Origin: Pseudomonas sp. NKUCC02_KPG
GTDB taxonomy: Bacteria > Pseudomonadota > Gammaproteobacteria > Pseudomonadales > Pseudomonadaceae
DNA: 64,000 nt
Direction: 5' to 3'
Assembly: GCF_019345465.1 (NCBI RefSeq)
Contig: NZ_JAHKRC010000006.1
Coordinates: forward strand, 1-64,000
Made by a program: the position numbers and the translations under genes. The notes below the pieces were generated by a model, which worked only from the letters and a program-made list of their open reading frames with translations, ran no database searches and was not told the origin of the DNA. Shown piece after piece: positions 54,241-63,623 of the stretch (within the stretch, counting starts at the first letter, position 1; every line of letters begins with the position of its first letter).

Positions 54241-55008
54241 TCAGAATCGCCCACTAATACCCAGCAACGGCCCCTTCTGGACAATGTCGTAGACAAAGCC
54301 GTCATGACGATAATTAACCCCCAGCGCCCGGTAACCGGCCACCGCCGAAAACCCGGGGGAAAACTCCCAGCCTGCAAGCGCTGCCAGGTCCCAGTCTTCC
54401 CGGGACTGCCCGGCGCCCGCCATCCCCCAGGATGACAACCAGAATCGATCGTTCACGGCATAGTGCCCGCGCAGGCCTGCCATCGCGTCTGCCCATGTCG
54501 CATTGTCAGAGCCCGACAAGCCACCAAGGGGGCCACCATGGAAGGTGAGGGTGGTGCCGCTGTACCAGACACGCACGCCACCGGCGACATCCAGTCGACG
54601 ATTATCATCACCCAGCACTGTGTAGCCGCCACCCAGGAACCCGGAGGCTGTCTTGCTTTCTACCTCAAGTTTGGCGCCCCCAGGCAGGTGGTTGCGGGTG
54701 TCGGTGTCGATGTACATCAGGTCGGCGAGCACGCTGTAGGGGCCTCGACGCGCCTCACCCATCAGCATCACCGACATATCGACCGTCTTGGCGATGTCGG
54801 AGAAATCGGATTTGATGAACTGGGTGCCAGTACTGCCATGACCCACGTGTCCACGAATGCCAGCACCCCATAGGTAAGGTCCGCCGTTGAACGTCCAGTC
54901 TTCGTTGTCTGCCGCCATCGCGGGCCCGGCTGCGATGAAGGCGCCAGCCAGTAGTGCCAGACGTGCGTGCTTGCGCCGCAAAGCCGAGCGGGTGTTGTCA
55001 CTGTACAT
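54241..55008 (-). CDS. outer-membrane beta-barrel protein
   Basis: 255 aa. Signal peptide ends about AMA, followed by WTFNGGPYLWGAGIRG. Alternating hydrophobic strands (YSVLADLMYIDTD, ASGFLGGGYTVLG, FSAVAGYRALGVNYRHDGFVYD) and a terminal Phe (LLGISGRF) fit an outer-membrane barrel. Last gene of a four-gene minus-strand unit with a phosphatase, MipA and a DUF1254 protein. Cargo unknown. Confidence 0.8.
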   Translation of the reverse strand: MYSDNTRSALRRKHARLALLAGAFIAAGPAMAADNEDWTFNGGPYLWGAGIRGHVGHGSTGTQFIKSDFSDIAKTVDMSVMLMGEARRGPYSVLADLMYIDTDTRNHLPGGAKLEVESKTASGFLGGGYTVLGDDNRRLDVAGGVRVWYSGTTLTFHGGPLGGLSGSDNATWADAMAGLRGHYAVNDRFWLSSWGMAGAGQSREDWDLAALAGWEFSPGFSAVAGYRALGVNYRHDGFVYDIVQKGPLLGISGRF

Positions 55009-55024
55009 GATGGTGTTTTCCCGA

Positions 55025-55840
55025 TCAGTGCTGGGTCAGCGAGAGCGCCACGGCCTCGGCCGCACAGTCCTGTGCAGGCTTCAAGCCAGCTTTTTGCGCG
55101 GCCTTGACCTCTTCCTTGGCGGCCGCCATATCCGCCAGGAACGTCGGATTGCTGTGCAGGCTCGCCACCGTCGCAGCGCCCATGATGCGGCCTGCATCGA
55201 CGTCGCTCTGCCAGTGAGCGTCGCAGATGACCCGGCTCTGGCCGAATGACAACCCGCGGGTCATCAACTCGGTTGCACGCGCAGGCTGTATCTCGGCCAG
55301 CAACAGCCCCCAGGCCCAACCGGCTGCGGAGTGGCCGGAAGGCCAGGAGCCATCCGTGCGCAGCAGCGGTTCCATGTCTTTGCGGCAGGTTCCTTCGTTG
55401 TGTGCCACGAATGGTCGGGTGCGGTTGTAGGCATTCTTCCCGGCATAGGTGGAGCCGCCCGCATCCGACAGGGTGCGCTGCATCAAGGTATAAAGATGCG
55501 GTGTGTTTTTCTCGGTGATCGGCGTACCCATCGCGCAGGAGAATGCGTTGGCCGGGCCCGGGAATGACAGCTCCGCATCCGTCGCAGCGAGTTTCTCCCG
55601 GGCCGTACCGCGTAGCGACAGCGCTGCTCGCCGTGCTTCCTCATCCCGTGCCAGCGCCGCAGAGTCGGGCTTTGGCGGGGCGCCCAGCAACGCCAGGCCC
55701 AGGGGCAGGTCTGCTGAAGGTAGATAGCCTGGGGCCAGCTTGAAGTGAGGGTCCGTGACCTTGGTGGCAGCATCGTCGGCAAGCACCAGCCCCGACCAGA
55801 GCAGGCCCGCCAGCCCCAGTTGCTTATGTACTGTTTTCAT
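55025..55840 (-). CDS. class A (PAP2-type) acid phosphatase
   Basis: 271 aa from the ATG at 55840; an upstream TTG adds six residues. Signal peptide ends about LA. PAP2 motifs: GSWPSGHSAAGWAW and GQSRVICDAHWQSDVDAGR (SRX5HX3D). The N-terminal motif region is YNRTRPFV. Periplasmic nonspecific phosphatase. Its start lies 15 nt from the MipA stop. Confidence 0.9.
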   Translation of the reverse strand: MKTVHKQLGLAGLLWSGLVLADDAATKVTDPHFKLAPGYLPSADLPLGLALLGAPPKPDSAALARDEEARRAALSLRGTAREKLAATDAELSFPGPANAFSCAMGTPITEKNTPHLYTLMQRTLSDAGGSTYAGKNAYNRTRPFVAHNEGTCRKDMEPLLRTDGSWPSGHSAAGWAWGLLLAEIQPARATELMTRGLSFGQSRVICDAHWQSDVDAGRIMGAATVASLHSNPTFLADMAAAKEEVKAAQKAGLKPAQDCAAEAVALSLTQH

Positions 55841-55854
55841 CGAGTGTTCCCTTA

Positions 55855-56700
55855 TCAAAACCGGTAAAGGGCATTCAGATAGGCGCCTGCGCCCACGCTC
55901 TCACCCGTCAGCGGGCTGTTGCGGGCGTCGGAGACCAGTGCGTAGGTCTTGATGCCGCCTTCCAGCGCCAACTGTGGTTGCCATTGCCACGTGAGGCCCA
56001 GCTTCAAGGTCACGTCCCGCATGCCGCCACCGGGGTGGTATTCGTCGAAGCCGGTTCGCGCCGCTTGTTGGGCGGTGACGCCGAAGCGCGCCATCATGTC
56101 TTTCTCATTGCTCCAGGTGCCGTACAGGGTCGAGTCCAGGGTCAATGTTGAAGACAGCGCGTAGGTTGTGACGAAACCGGCTTCCAGGAACGCGGTACGC
56201 CCAAGGCTTTCGCCACCGTAATTGCGGCTCTGGCTAGCTTGCAGGCCACGAACAAACAGACGACCGCCCGGCAGGACCCAATACGCTTCCGCCCCGACAA
56301 GCGCAGTGCTGTCCAGATTACCCATTCCCCTCAGGTAGTCATCGCGACCGCCCAGCGTGTGGATTCTTTCCTTGCGACCCTGGTCGTAACCCAGCAACAG
56401 GGCGATCCCGAAAGGGGACAATCCTGGCAAGTCCCAGCGCAGGCCGTCCGGGAATGAGGCGGTAAACTTGCCCCAGTTTTCAGTAGGCAAAACCGCCTTG
56501 AGTTTTAGGGACGGGAACGCGGCGTAGTGTGAAGAGCCTTCGTACAAGGGGCCGACGGCGAGTCCGCCACCGACTGTGACAGACGGCTCGCTGCCTGAGT
56601 CGTCGGCGTGTGCAGGCAGTGCCATCGCGAGGGCGAGGGTCGCCCCCGTTATGAACTGAGCTGGATGCTTGAAAAAGCTTGAACCACCGATGGTCGTCAT
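55855..56700 (-). CDS. MipA/OmpV-family outer-membrane protein
   Basis: 281 aa from the ATG at 56700 (AGGA site). Signal peptide ends about AHA. MipA/OmpV features: VTVGGGLAVGPLYEGSSHYAAFPSLKLKA, GLSPFGIALLLGYDQGRKE, YLRGMGNLDSTALVGAEAYW, and terminal YLNALYRF. MipA proteins scaffold murein enzymes or serve as porin-like barrels. Confidence 0.88.
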   Translation of the reverse strand: MTTIGGSSFFKHPAQFITGATLALAMALPAHADDSGSEPSVTVGGGLAVGPLYEGSSHYAAFPSLKLKAVLPTENWGKFTASFPDGLRWDLPGLSPFGIALLLGYDQGRKERIHTLGGRDDYLRGMGNLDSTALVGAEAYWVLPGGRLFVRGLQASQSRNYGGESLGRTAFLEAGFVTTYALSSTLTLDSTLYGTWSNEKDMMARFGVTAQQAARTGFDEYHPGGGMRDVTLKLGLTWQWQPQLALEGGIKTYALVSDARNSPLTGESVGAGAYLNALYRF

Positions 56701-56750
56701 TGATTGTTTCCTTTGGTGCAAGACGTCAGAACTTTTAGTTAATGGCTGAT

Positions 56751-57785
56751 TTAGAGGGCGACGGGCTGCGGTTTTGGGAAAAGCCACTGGCCGTTCAATA
56801 TCGGGTCACTCGGTTGATAAAGACGGACCGTATAGTTCCAGCCGGGCGGAGTAGGCAGGCAGTTAGGGATCTTTCCGTCACAGCCACCGAACTGGATGAC
56901 AATCGAGCCGTCATCATTTTTCTTGGCCGTTAAGTTGTTCAGCGAATAAGCGTCGTAAGGGTTTTTCTGGAAGTAACCCTCTGCGTTGTAAACACTGACA
57001 GACCAGAAACCGTTGACGGGGACATCTCCCACGTTGAGCCGGTAAATGGTTTTGCCATCGTTCTCAGGCATCACGCCGCCAAGGTAAATGGCGTCTTTGG
57101 CCGGGTTGCCGCCCCACCCTGTGGCAGTGCCGATAAGGTGGTGAACGGGATTGACCGTGCCCTTGGGACCAAAGGACTGGTTGTAATCGGGAATAGTCGA
57201 ACCCAGGACCTCCAGGGCATCACGCACTTTTGTCTGGCTGGCCTGGTCCCACTTCGGAACCACGAATTCCCCCACCTTGGCCTGGCTGACGGTGATTGCG
57301 TCTTGCAGCGCATGTACCTTTTCAAGGTCTTTGCGATCCGTGGGATCGAAGAACGTGCGCACAGCGACAAACACATAACGTGTACCGACTGCCTCTTTCG
57401 TCAGTGTCTGGCGGCCGGCGCCGTAAGTGACGATAGGAACGTAGTGATCTTCATTGACCACCGCCATCGACATGAACCGTCCGGCGGCCTCAGGCAAGAT
57501 GATCGTGACGGGGCCTGCATCGAGATCGAAAACCGCAGACGAATAGAGCGTGTCCCGATTCATCCGGACCACATTCTGGGCGTCGATGGGCACCGCTTCG
57601 CGGGTATGAACAAACCGGCCCAAACTGCCAGTCGCGACCATTTTCCCCAAGTAGAGGTCGGACTCGGCACGGGTAAAATTATCTACACCCACCGGTATCG
57701 ACGCATCCGAGTGCGACTGTGCGTTGGCACTTCCGAACGCTGCCAGCGCTATTGCGAAGATGCAGGCCGTGGACGAATGGGACAT
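56751..57785 (-). CDS. periplasmic DUF1254/DUF1214 protein
   Basis: 344 aa. Signal peptide ends about ANA. DUF1254 part: NFTRAESDLYLGKMVATGSLGRFVHTREAVPIDAQNVVRMNRDTLYSSAVFDLDAGPV; DUF1214 part: VNGFWSVSVYNAEGYFQKNPYDAYSLNNLTAKKNDDGSIVIQFGG ending in PILNGQWLFPKPQPV. Function unknown in spite of wide occurrence. First gene of the envelope unit. Confidence 0.9.
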   Translation of the reverse strand: MSHSSTACIFAIALAAFGSANAQSHSDASIPVGVDNFTRAESDLYLGKMVATGSLGRFVHTREAVPIDAQNVVRMNRDTLYSSAVFDLDAGPVTIILPEAAGRFMSMAVVNEDHYVPIVTYGAGRQTLTKEAVGTRYVFVAVRTFFDPTDRKDLEKVHALQDAITVSQAKVGEFVVPKWDQASQTKVRDALEVLGSTIPDYNQSFGPKGTVNPVHHLIGTATGWGGNPAKDAIYLGGVMPENDGKTIYRLNVGDVPVNGFWSVSVYNAEGYFQKNPYDAYSLNNLTAKKNDDGSIVIQFGGCDGKIPNCLPTPPGWNYTVRLYQPSDPILNGQWLFPKPQPVAL

Positions 57786-57932
57786 TTAAACCTCTTGCTT
57801 TTATAAGTGGGCGTTAATTTTTCGACTGTATAAGAACGCCTTGACCCAAACTTGCCATTTGGTGCCAAAAACAAAGTGAGCAGGCACGCGAACGCGCCTT
57901 TGGAAAGGGGAGGAATATTTAGGGGAGGGGGG

Positions 57933-58928
57933 TTAGAGGTCTTGTTTCAACAGGGCGCGATAACGCGACGGCGGGCTCCCGGTCCAGCGCTTGAAGGCCC
58001 GCGTAAAGTGCGCTGGATCGCTGTAGCCGACCATATAGGCAACTTCAGTCGCGCTGTATCTGCCGGTGGCAATCAACTTAAGGGCTTCACTGCGACGTGT
58101 CTCGTCACGCAGAGCATCGAAGTCGATGCCGCAATGTTCAAGTCGACGCTGCAAGGTTCGAACAGACAACCCGATCTTTCTTGAAATAGTCGTCAGCTTG
58201 GAGAGTTCCTGATCCGCTATCTGCCGGGCGAGCACGTCAGCTGCGTCAGCGGTCGACTTCAAGGCCTGGGTGATTTTCCAGGCGACATCTTTTACAGGTT
58301 GCAGGGGGATTTCGAGCAACTCACGATCGAATTCGATCATGTTGTACTCGGCGTTCATGACGAGGTTCGGGCCCAGGTATTCTTCCAGCGCCTCGTCGCC
58401 GCGCTCTCTCGGGTTTTTCAGATGCACGCGTATGGCACCAGCCGCACCGGACATGAGCGGCACTTTTCGAAGTACCGCCAGTGTGCCGAAAATGACCTGC
58501 TTGGGATCAGCCCCGTGGTGCCCGGTAAAGTGCTGGATCAGTTTCGTCGTGCGGCCTTCGGTGATAATTCTGACTTCGCTTCCCTGATGTAACAAATCCG
58601 TATGGACTGCCGCTGCTGCACAAGCCTGAGCGAGGTTGGTCGAGCCCAATATCAACTCGCCCCACATGCCGGTTGAGCGCACATCTGTGAGGTGCCCGAT
58701 CATCCCCCCGCCGAAGGGATCCTGCGCGATAGCGGCCATTTTGTTGGCAATATGAAAACAGTCCGCTCGCGGTACCCAGGCTTCAGGGTTTTGAAAAACA
58801 TGGGGGGAAATACCAAAACGCCGAAAGAACTCCAGCGGCGAAACCCCGCGCATGCTCAGGTAGGGGGCTATTTGCCTAAGTGTGCTGAGTCTGATGGCCG
58901 GCCTGGCATTCGTCATTGGTATCCGCAC
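57933..58928 (-). CDS. AraC-family regulator (Arabinose_bd type)
   Basis: 331 aa. N-terminal Arabinose_bd-like domain (about 20-210) as in OruR/ArgR-like regulators, and a C-terminal AraC HTH (about 235-328: LTTISRKIGLSVRTLQRRLEHCGIDFDALRDETRR, ATEVAYMVGYSDPAHFTRAFKRWTGSPPSRYR). It lies 147 nt upstream of the DUF1254 gene in the same orientation and may control that operon. Confidence 0.88.
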   Translation of the reverse strand: MRIPMTNARPAIRLSTLRQIAPYLSMRGVSPLEFFRRFGISPHVFQNPEAWVPRADCFHIANKMAAIAQDPFGGGMIGHLTDVRSTGMWGELILGSTNLAQACAAAAVHTDLLHQGSEVRIITEGRTTKLIQHFTGHHGADPKQVIFGTLAVLRKVPLMSGAAGAIRVHLKNPRERGDEALEEYLGPNLVMNAEYNMIEFDRELLEIPLQPVKDVAWKITQALKSTADAADVLARQIADQELSKLTTISRKIGLSVRTLQRRLEHCGIDFDALRDETRRSEALKLIATGRYSATEVAYMVGYSDPAHFTRAFKRWTGSPPSRYRALLKQDL

Positions 58929-59172
58929 CTGTTTTTAAAGGCAATGCACTTGAGAACCGTTTTGGGACGCATGTAAAAGCGGGCAAACATTTTGCCAAAG
59001 TCGCGCTGTTGACAGTACAGGAGCCACGACTTTCGATCATCGATTTTCGACATTCACACCGCACCGTAGCGCGTGCAGACGGGTTTCAAGCAGCAAGCAT
59101 CGCCAAAGAGAAAAAGGCGGCTGTGCGAACTGAATCGCTCCGTTTTTTTAACTCAAAAGACATGCCACCTTC

Positions 59173-59871
59173 TCAAATTGAACGCTGGTTAACACGCGCC
59201 ATCAGTTGCTCAGCCGATTCTTTGCGTTCCGAGTAGCGATCTACTAAAAAATCTTGCCGATCGCGCAGCAGAACAGTGAACTTCACAAGCTCTTCCATCA
59301 CATCGACGACGCGGTCGTAGTACGCAGAGGCTTTCATCCGTCCGGCCTCATCGAATTCCATATACGCCTTCGGAACTGAAGACTGATTGGGGAGGGTGAA
59401 CATGCGCATCCAGCGACCCAGCACGCGCAGTTGATTGACCACGTTGAACGACTGCGAGCCGCCGCACACCTGCATCACCGCCAGTGTCTTGCCCTGGGTG
59501 GGTCTTACGGCGCCAAGCTCCAGCGGGATCCAGTCGATCTGCGCCTTGAACACCGCCGACATCGCGCCGTGACGTTCCGGCGAACACCAGACCTGGCCTT
59601 CGGACCATAACACCAGATCGCGCAGCTCCTGCACTTTGGGATGGTCGACTGGCACATCGTCAGGCAGGGGCAGACCGGACGGGTTGAAGATGCGCGTTTC
59701 GGCACCGAAGTGTTCGAGCAGGCGTTCGGCCTCTTCGACCAATAGGCGACTGAAAGAGCGCTCTCGGGTCGAGCCGTAGAGAAGCAGGATGCGCGGTTTG
59801 TGCCCCTCGATCAGCAATGGCCCGGAATGATCGAACAGGGTGGAGTCGAGGTTGGGCAGATGTTCGGACAT
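59173..59871 (-). CDS. arsH: ArsH, NADPH-dependent FMN reductase
   Basis: 232 aa. NADPH-dependent FMN reductase family: [53 protein letters not shown]-like segment [24 protein letters not shown], and [18 protein letters not shown]. ArsH oxidises trivalent organoarsenicals and lowers oxidative stress. Last gene of arsRBCH, 9 nt after arsC. Confidence 0.94.
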   Translation of the reverse strand: MSEHLPNLDSTLFDHSGPLLIEGHKPRILLLYGSTRERSFSRLLVEEAERLLEHFGAETRIFNPSGLPLPDDVPVDHPKVQELRDLVLWSEGQVWCSPERHGAMSAVFKAQIDWIPLELGAVRPTQGKTLAVMQVCGGSQSFNVVNQLRVLGRWMRMFTLPNQSSVPKAYMEFDEAGRMKASAYYDRVVDVMEELVKFTVLLRDRQDFLVDRYSERKESAEQLMARVNQRSI

Positions 59872-59880
59872 ATATCCTCC

Positions 59881-60351
59881 TTAAAGCACGCCGATGCGGT
59901 CGAGCTCGGTTTTCAGTTCGTCGCGGCTGAGACGGGTAAACGGTAGATCAAGAAAGGCCCGGCATCGTCGTTCGATGTGCGCCAGGGTGGCGCGAAAGGC
60001 AGCGTCAATTGCCGCTTCGTCAGCCGTCACTTCGGAGGGATCCTCTAACCCCCAGTGGGACTTTAGCGCCGGGCCGAAATACACCGGACAGGTTTCACCA
60101 GCGGCTTTGTCGCAAACGGTAATGACGATGTCCGGCGGATTGCCTTCGAAGGCGTCATTGCCTTTGCTGTACAGGCCGTCAATCGAGATACCGGCCTGTT
60201 GCAAGGTAGTCAGGCTGCGCGGTAGTACCTGGCCTTTGGGGAAGCTGCCAGCACTCACCGCTTCGAATCCCGGCGGTGCCAGGTGATTGAACATGCCTTC
60301 TGAAAGGATGCTGCGGCAGCTGTTGGCGGTACACATAAACAGGACTCGCAT
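59881..60351 (-). CDS. arsC: arsenate reductase, low-molecular-weight phosphatase type
   Basis: 156 aa from the ATG at 60351 (AAGGAA site). P-loop CTANSCRS (CX5R) near the N-terminus; later Cys in VITVCDKAAGETCPVYFG, and WGLEDPSEV matches this ArsC type. It reduces As(V) to As(III) for export by ArsB. Confidence 0.92.
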   Translation of the reverse strand: MRVLFMCTANSCRSILSEGMFNHLAPPGFEAVSAGSFPKGQVLPRSLTTLQQAGISIDGLYSKGNDAFEGNPPDIVITVCDKAAGETCPVYFGPALKSHWGLEDPSEVTADEAAIDAAFRATLAHIERRCRAFLDLPFTRLSRDELKTELDRIGVL

Positions 60352-60379
60352 GGGGTTTTCCTTGCGCATTGGGCGGACA

Positions 60380-61663
60380 TCAAAGACTGAGGCGCAGGAC
60401 TAGCGCCGACAGGGTAATCAGCAACACCGGGAGGGTAAGCACGACGCCGACCTTGAAGTAGTAACCCCAGGTGATGCGCAGGCCTTTGCGCTCCAGCACA
60501 TGCAGCCAGAGCAACGTGGCCAGACTGCCGATGGGGGTGATTTTCGGGCCCAGGTCGCAGCCGATGACATTGGCGTAGATCATCGCTTGGCGAATCAGCC
60601 CTTGCGCATCGCTGGCCTGAATCGACAGCGCGCCGATCAGCACGCTGGGCATGTTGTTCATCACCGACGACATCAGCGCAGACAGCAGCCCCGTGCCGAG
60701 GGTGGCGCTCCATATTCCCTGTTCAGCGAGGCGGTTGAGCAGTTCGGAGAGAAAGTCCGTCAGTCCGGCATTCTTCAGGCCATATACCACTAGATACATG
60801 CCCAGTGAAAACACTACGATCTGCCACGGAGCATCCCTCAGCACGCGACGTGTCGAGATTTTGTGGCCCTTGGCGGCGACGCCTGACAGGATTGCCGCAC
60901 AGACCGCAGCCACAGCGCTCACCGGGATGCCCAGCGGTTCCAGGGCGAACAGCCCTACCAGCAGGATCAACAGCGTCCAGCCACCGACGATGAACGTCGC
61001 GCGATCGCGGATCGCTGCTTTGGGCTCCTGTAACGCATCCGTCGCATAGTGGTGCGGCAGGTCTTTGCGAAAGTAGACAAAGAGCACCAGCAAGGTCGCG
61101 GCGACACTGGCCAGGCTTACCGGCACCATCACCGACGCGTATTCGGCAAAGCCCAGTTTGAAATAGTCAGCGGAGACTATGTTCACCAGATTGGACACTA
61201 TCAGTGGCAGGCTCGCGGTGTCGGCAATGAAGCCTGCAGCCATAACGAACGCCAGGGTTGCGGCAGCTGAAAAGCGTAGTGCGATCAGCATCGACATGAC
61301 GATGGGAGTGAGGATCAGCGCCGCGCCGTCGTTGGCAAAAACCGCCGACACTGCCGCCCCGAGCAGTACACAAAACGCGAATAAGCGGTAACCACTGCCT
61401 TTCGCCCAGCGCGCAACATGCAGCGCAGCCCATTCGAAGAAGCCGGCTTCATCCAGCAGCAGACTGATGATAATCACCGCGATAAACGTGGCGGTCGCGT
61501 TCCAGACGATGGCCCACACCGCAGGAATGTCATGTAGCGAGACGACACCAACCGCCAGCGCTGTCATTGCGCCGAGGGTAGCGCTCCAGCCGACGCCGAG
61601 GCCTTTGGGTTGCCAGATGACCAGCACGAGTGTGAAGACGAAAACAGCGATAGCGACAAACAT
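60380..61663 (-). CDS. arsB: arsenite efflux transporter ArsB
   Basis: 427 aa, about 12 membrane helices. ArsB family features: [66 protein letters not shown], and [28 protein letters not shown]. Exports arsenite, alone or with an ArsA ATPase (none here). Confidence 0.95.
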   Translation of the reverse strand: MFVAIAVFVFTLVLVIWQPKGLGVGWSATLGAMTALAVGVVSLHDIPAVWAIVWNATATFIAVIIISLLLDEAGFFEWAALHVARWAKGSGYRLFAFCVLLGAAVSAVFANDGAALILTPIVMSMLIALRFSAAATLAFVMAAGFIADTASLPLIVSNLVNIVSADYFKLGFAEYASVMVPVSLASVAATLLVLFVYFRKDLPHHYATDALQEPKAAIRDRATFIVGGWTLLILLVGLFALEPLGIPVSAVAAVCAAILSGVAAKGHKISTRRVLRDAPWQIVVFSLGMYLVVYGLKNAGLTDFLSELLNRLAEQGIWSATLGTGLLSALMSSVMNNMPSVLIGALSIQASDAQGLIRQAMIYANVIGCDLGPKITPIGSLATLLWLHVLERKGLRITWGYYFKVGVVLTLPVLLITLSALVLRLSL

Positions 61664-61685
61664 TCAAGACTCACTTGATCCGGGG

Positions 61686-62033
61686 TCAGCAGCAGGTCGC
61701 TTCGCGAACCGGACGGCCATCCATGTTTTGTAGACGGGCGGCGTTATCCTTGAGCCAATCGGCGTTGGCCCTGGACGTCACTTGCAAGATGTCGTGAACC
61801 CAGGCCGGAAAATCCGGATTGAGGCGGTAATAGACCCATTGGCCCTGACGACGATCAAGCAGCAAACCATTGCTGCGCAATTGCGCCAGGTGGCGGCTGA
61901 TTTTTGGCTGGCTTTCATCAAGGGCGCACATCAATTCACACACGCACAACTCACCTTGATCGGCAATCAGCAGGGTCGCGCGCACGCGGGTTTCATCGGC
62001 CAGGCTCTTGAAGAGTTTGGTGGGAGTGATCAT
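61686..62033 (-). CDS. arsR: ArsR arsenic-responsive repressor
   Basis: 115 aa from the ATG at 62033. Winged-helix ArsR: LFKSLADETRVRATLLIADQGELCVCELMCALDESQPKISRHLAQLRSNGLL. The As(III) site is CVCELMC in helix 3, and a further Cys pair ends the chain. First gene of arsRBCH, expected to repress its own promoter. Confidence 0.93.
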   Translation of the reverse strand: MITPTKLFKSLADETRVRATLLIADQGELCVCELMCALDESQPKISRHLAQLRSNGLLLDRRQGQWVYYRLNPDFPAWVHDILQVTSRANADWLKDNAARLQNMDGRPVREATCC

Positions 62034-62343
62034 GAGAGGCTCGCTACATACGGAATGCCGAATATACGCATATCCATATATAACTAGCAAGAAAAAAACT
62101 TCTTACGGCCAACAGCGGACGTTCGCTCCCGGCTGCTGACGACCCATACGTTCGTGTTGTACCCGAGCAGAACGCATCTTGCTCCGCAGGTACATGCTTT
62201 GTCGGCTGGGTAAGTCAGCGGTTTGCGCTTATTTATCCTGCGTGGCTTGAATAAAAGAGTACCGGGGATCGGGCGCGCAGTTCGCAACTACAGCCTTTGG
62301 CCAAGACACTGCAGCTGTGATGTGCGAGCCACTATGGCAGGCG
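62034..62343. promoter_or_regulatory. ars promoter region
   Basis: 310 nt between arsR and the EutR-like gene. Just upstream of arsR (62050-62085) is an AT-rich stretch with overlapping TATGC/GCATA half-sites that resembles an ArsR operator. The rest shows no gene or clear terminator. Confidence 0.45.
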
Positions 62344-63243
62344 TTACCTTCGCTCAAGACAGCGCAAAGCCGACGGTAACTCGTTAAACAGTTTCTGATA
62401 TTCCAGGGTGAAATAACTCGAGTGGCCAAACCCCCAACGTTCGGCGATATCGGCAATGCTTGCATATGGGTCCTCTTTCAATGCGCGGCGCGCACCGTTC
62501 AAGCGAACCGACCGCAGATACTGCACAGGTGTAACCGCGGCCACCGACTGAAAACTATATTGAAGTGTGCGTCGTGACACCTTCAAACGTCGACAAAACT
62601 CAAGCACGTTCGTTGGCGTTGCGGGTTCTTCAATCAACCACTGATGACAGCGTTCAACGATGTAATTGTGGGTACCAGGCCGCGGCGTTTCCTGAGGTGC
62701 ATCAGTCACTCGCTCCAACCACTCTACGGCCATGAGAGTCAGCGACTGCCATGTCGAGCTGGTCGGCGAGCCCTCCATCAAAGCCTTGAACATCACTATG
62801 CCAGGGGCCATGCGGTGTGTTCGCAGGCACACGCGTTTCGGCCGATCCAGTTGCATCAATGCATCGAGCACCGCTTCGTCCAGCAGCCCGCGTAACGTTG
62901 CATAGGGAATCGACATGCACAGCACATCCATGCCCGCGGGTGTGAAGACGCGATATTCGTCGTTCGGCAGCAAAACTGTTGCGCATTTTTCCGCCATCGT
63001 CCCTTGATAATCCACAGCAGGCCAAGCCAGCGGAAACAATATGTTGACCGCATTGCGCGGTAGACAGATGTGCTGGATAACCTGCTGATTGAGACGCTCA
63101 CGAAACAGCTGAACTTCACCCGCCTGGACCACATCCAGCCAACCTTGGAGGCGGCCGCAGCTGAGCTGGTCATAGCGCTGACGCCAGCCTGGCAATGCGT
63201 TGGCATGCTCGAAAATATCGGTTGTATGAAGGGATTGACGCAC
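62344..63243 (-). CDS. EutR-like AraC-family regulator
   Basis: 299 aa, GTG start at 63243 behind AGAGG. The N-terminal part resembles EutR (TTDIFEHANALPGWRQRYDQLSCGRLQGWLDVVQAGEVQLFRERLNQQ), and the HTH is at about 205-295 (VLEFCRRLKVSRRTLQYSFQSVAAVTPVQYLRSVRLNGARR, SIADIAERWGFGHSSYFTLEYQKLF). It diverges from the tynA-like gene and is a good candidate for its regulator, responding to an amine or its aldehyde product. Confidence 0.87.
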   Translation of the reverse strand: MRQSLHTTDIFEHANALPGWRQRYDQLSCGRLQGWLDVVQAGEVQLFRERLNQQVIQHICLPRNAVNILFPLAWPAVDYQGTMAEKCATVLLPNDEYRVFTPAGMDVLCMSIPYATLRGLLDEAVLDALMQLDRPKRVCLRTHRMAPGIVMFKALMEGSPTSSTWQSLTLMAVEWLERVTDAPQETPRPGTHNYIVERCHQWLIEEPATPTNVLEFCRRLKVSRRTLQYSFQSVAAVTPVQYLRSVRLNGARRALKEDPYASIADIAERWGFGHSSYFTLEYQKLFNELPSALRCLERR

Positions 63244-63623
63244 GCGGAACCTCTACGGGCAGGACTCTGTAACGGGTAAATGTTACAAATTGTTAGCAAG
63301 CGTTATGCCAATAAAATCCCCCCCCCAATACGTGCTGAAGGACCAAGTAGTGCCATTTAAAGCACCAACTTGCAGCATGCCTGCGTCAAGTTAGTGCGCC
63401 GCTCTGGCGCAACTATCACTGCCAGCCCCTGGCGTGATGAATTGCCAATTTGTGTTAAAGGACGCCAACAACTTCACCTTACAGTGATTGTGCCTGCTGG
63501 CTCCCGACTACTTCGCTCTCATGCATAGAACGCTGTTTGGCTCGCCCGCAAAATTGAACAAGAAAACCGTTGGCGAAAGAAACATGCCTCATTACTTTAC
63601 TGGGCACTTTAAGGACTTCACTG
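63244..63623. other. divergent promoter region of the EutR-like and tynA-like genes
   Basis: 380 nt without a supported gene. A run of nine C at about 63320-63328 and the sequence TGGCGTG-N5-TTGCC (about 63431-63447), which has one base too many for a sigma-54 site, are the only notable elements. Confidence 0.4.

Noticed and set aside
63431..63447. Possible sigma-54 site before tynA
   Set aside because: TGGCGTG and TTGCC are separated by 5 instead of 4 nt; sigma-54 spacing is strict.
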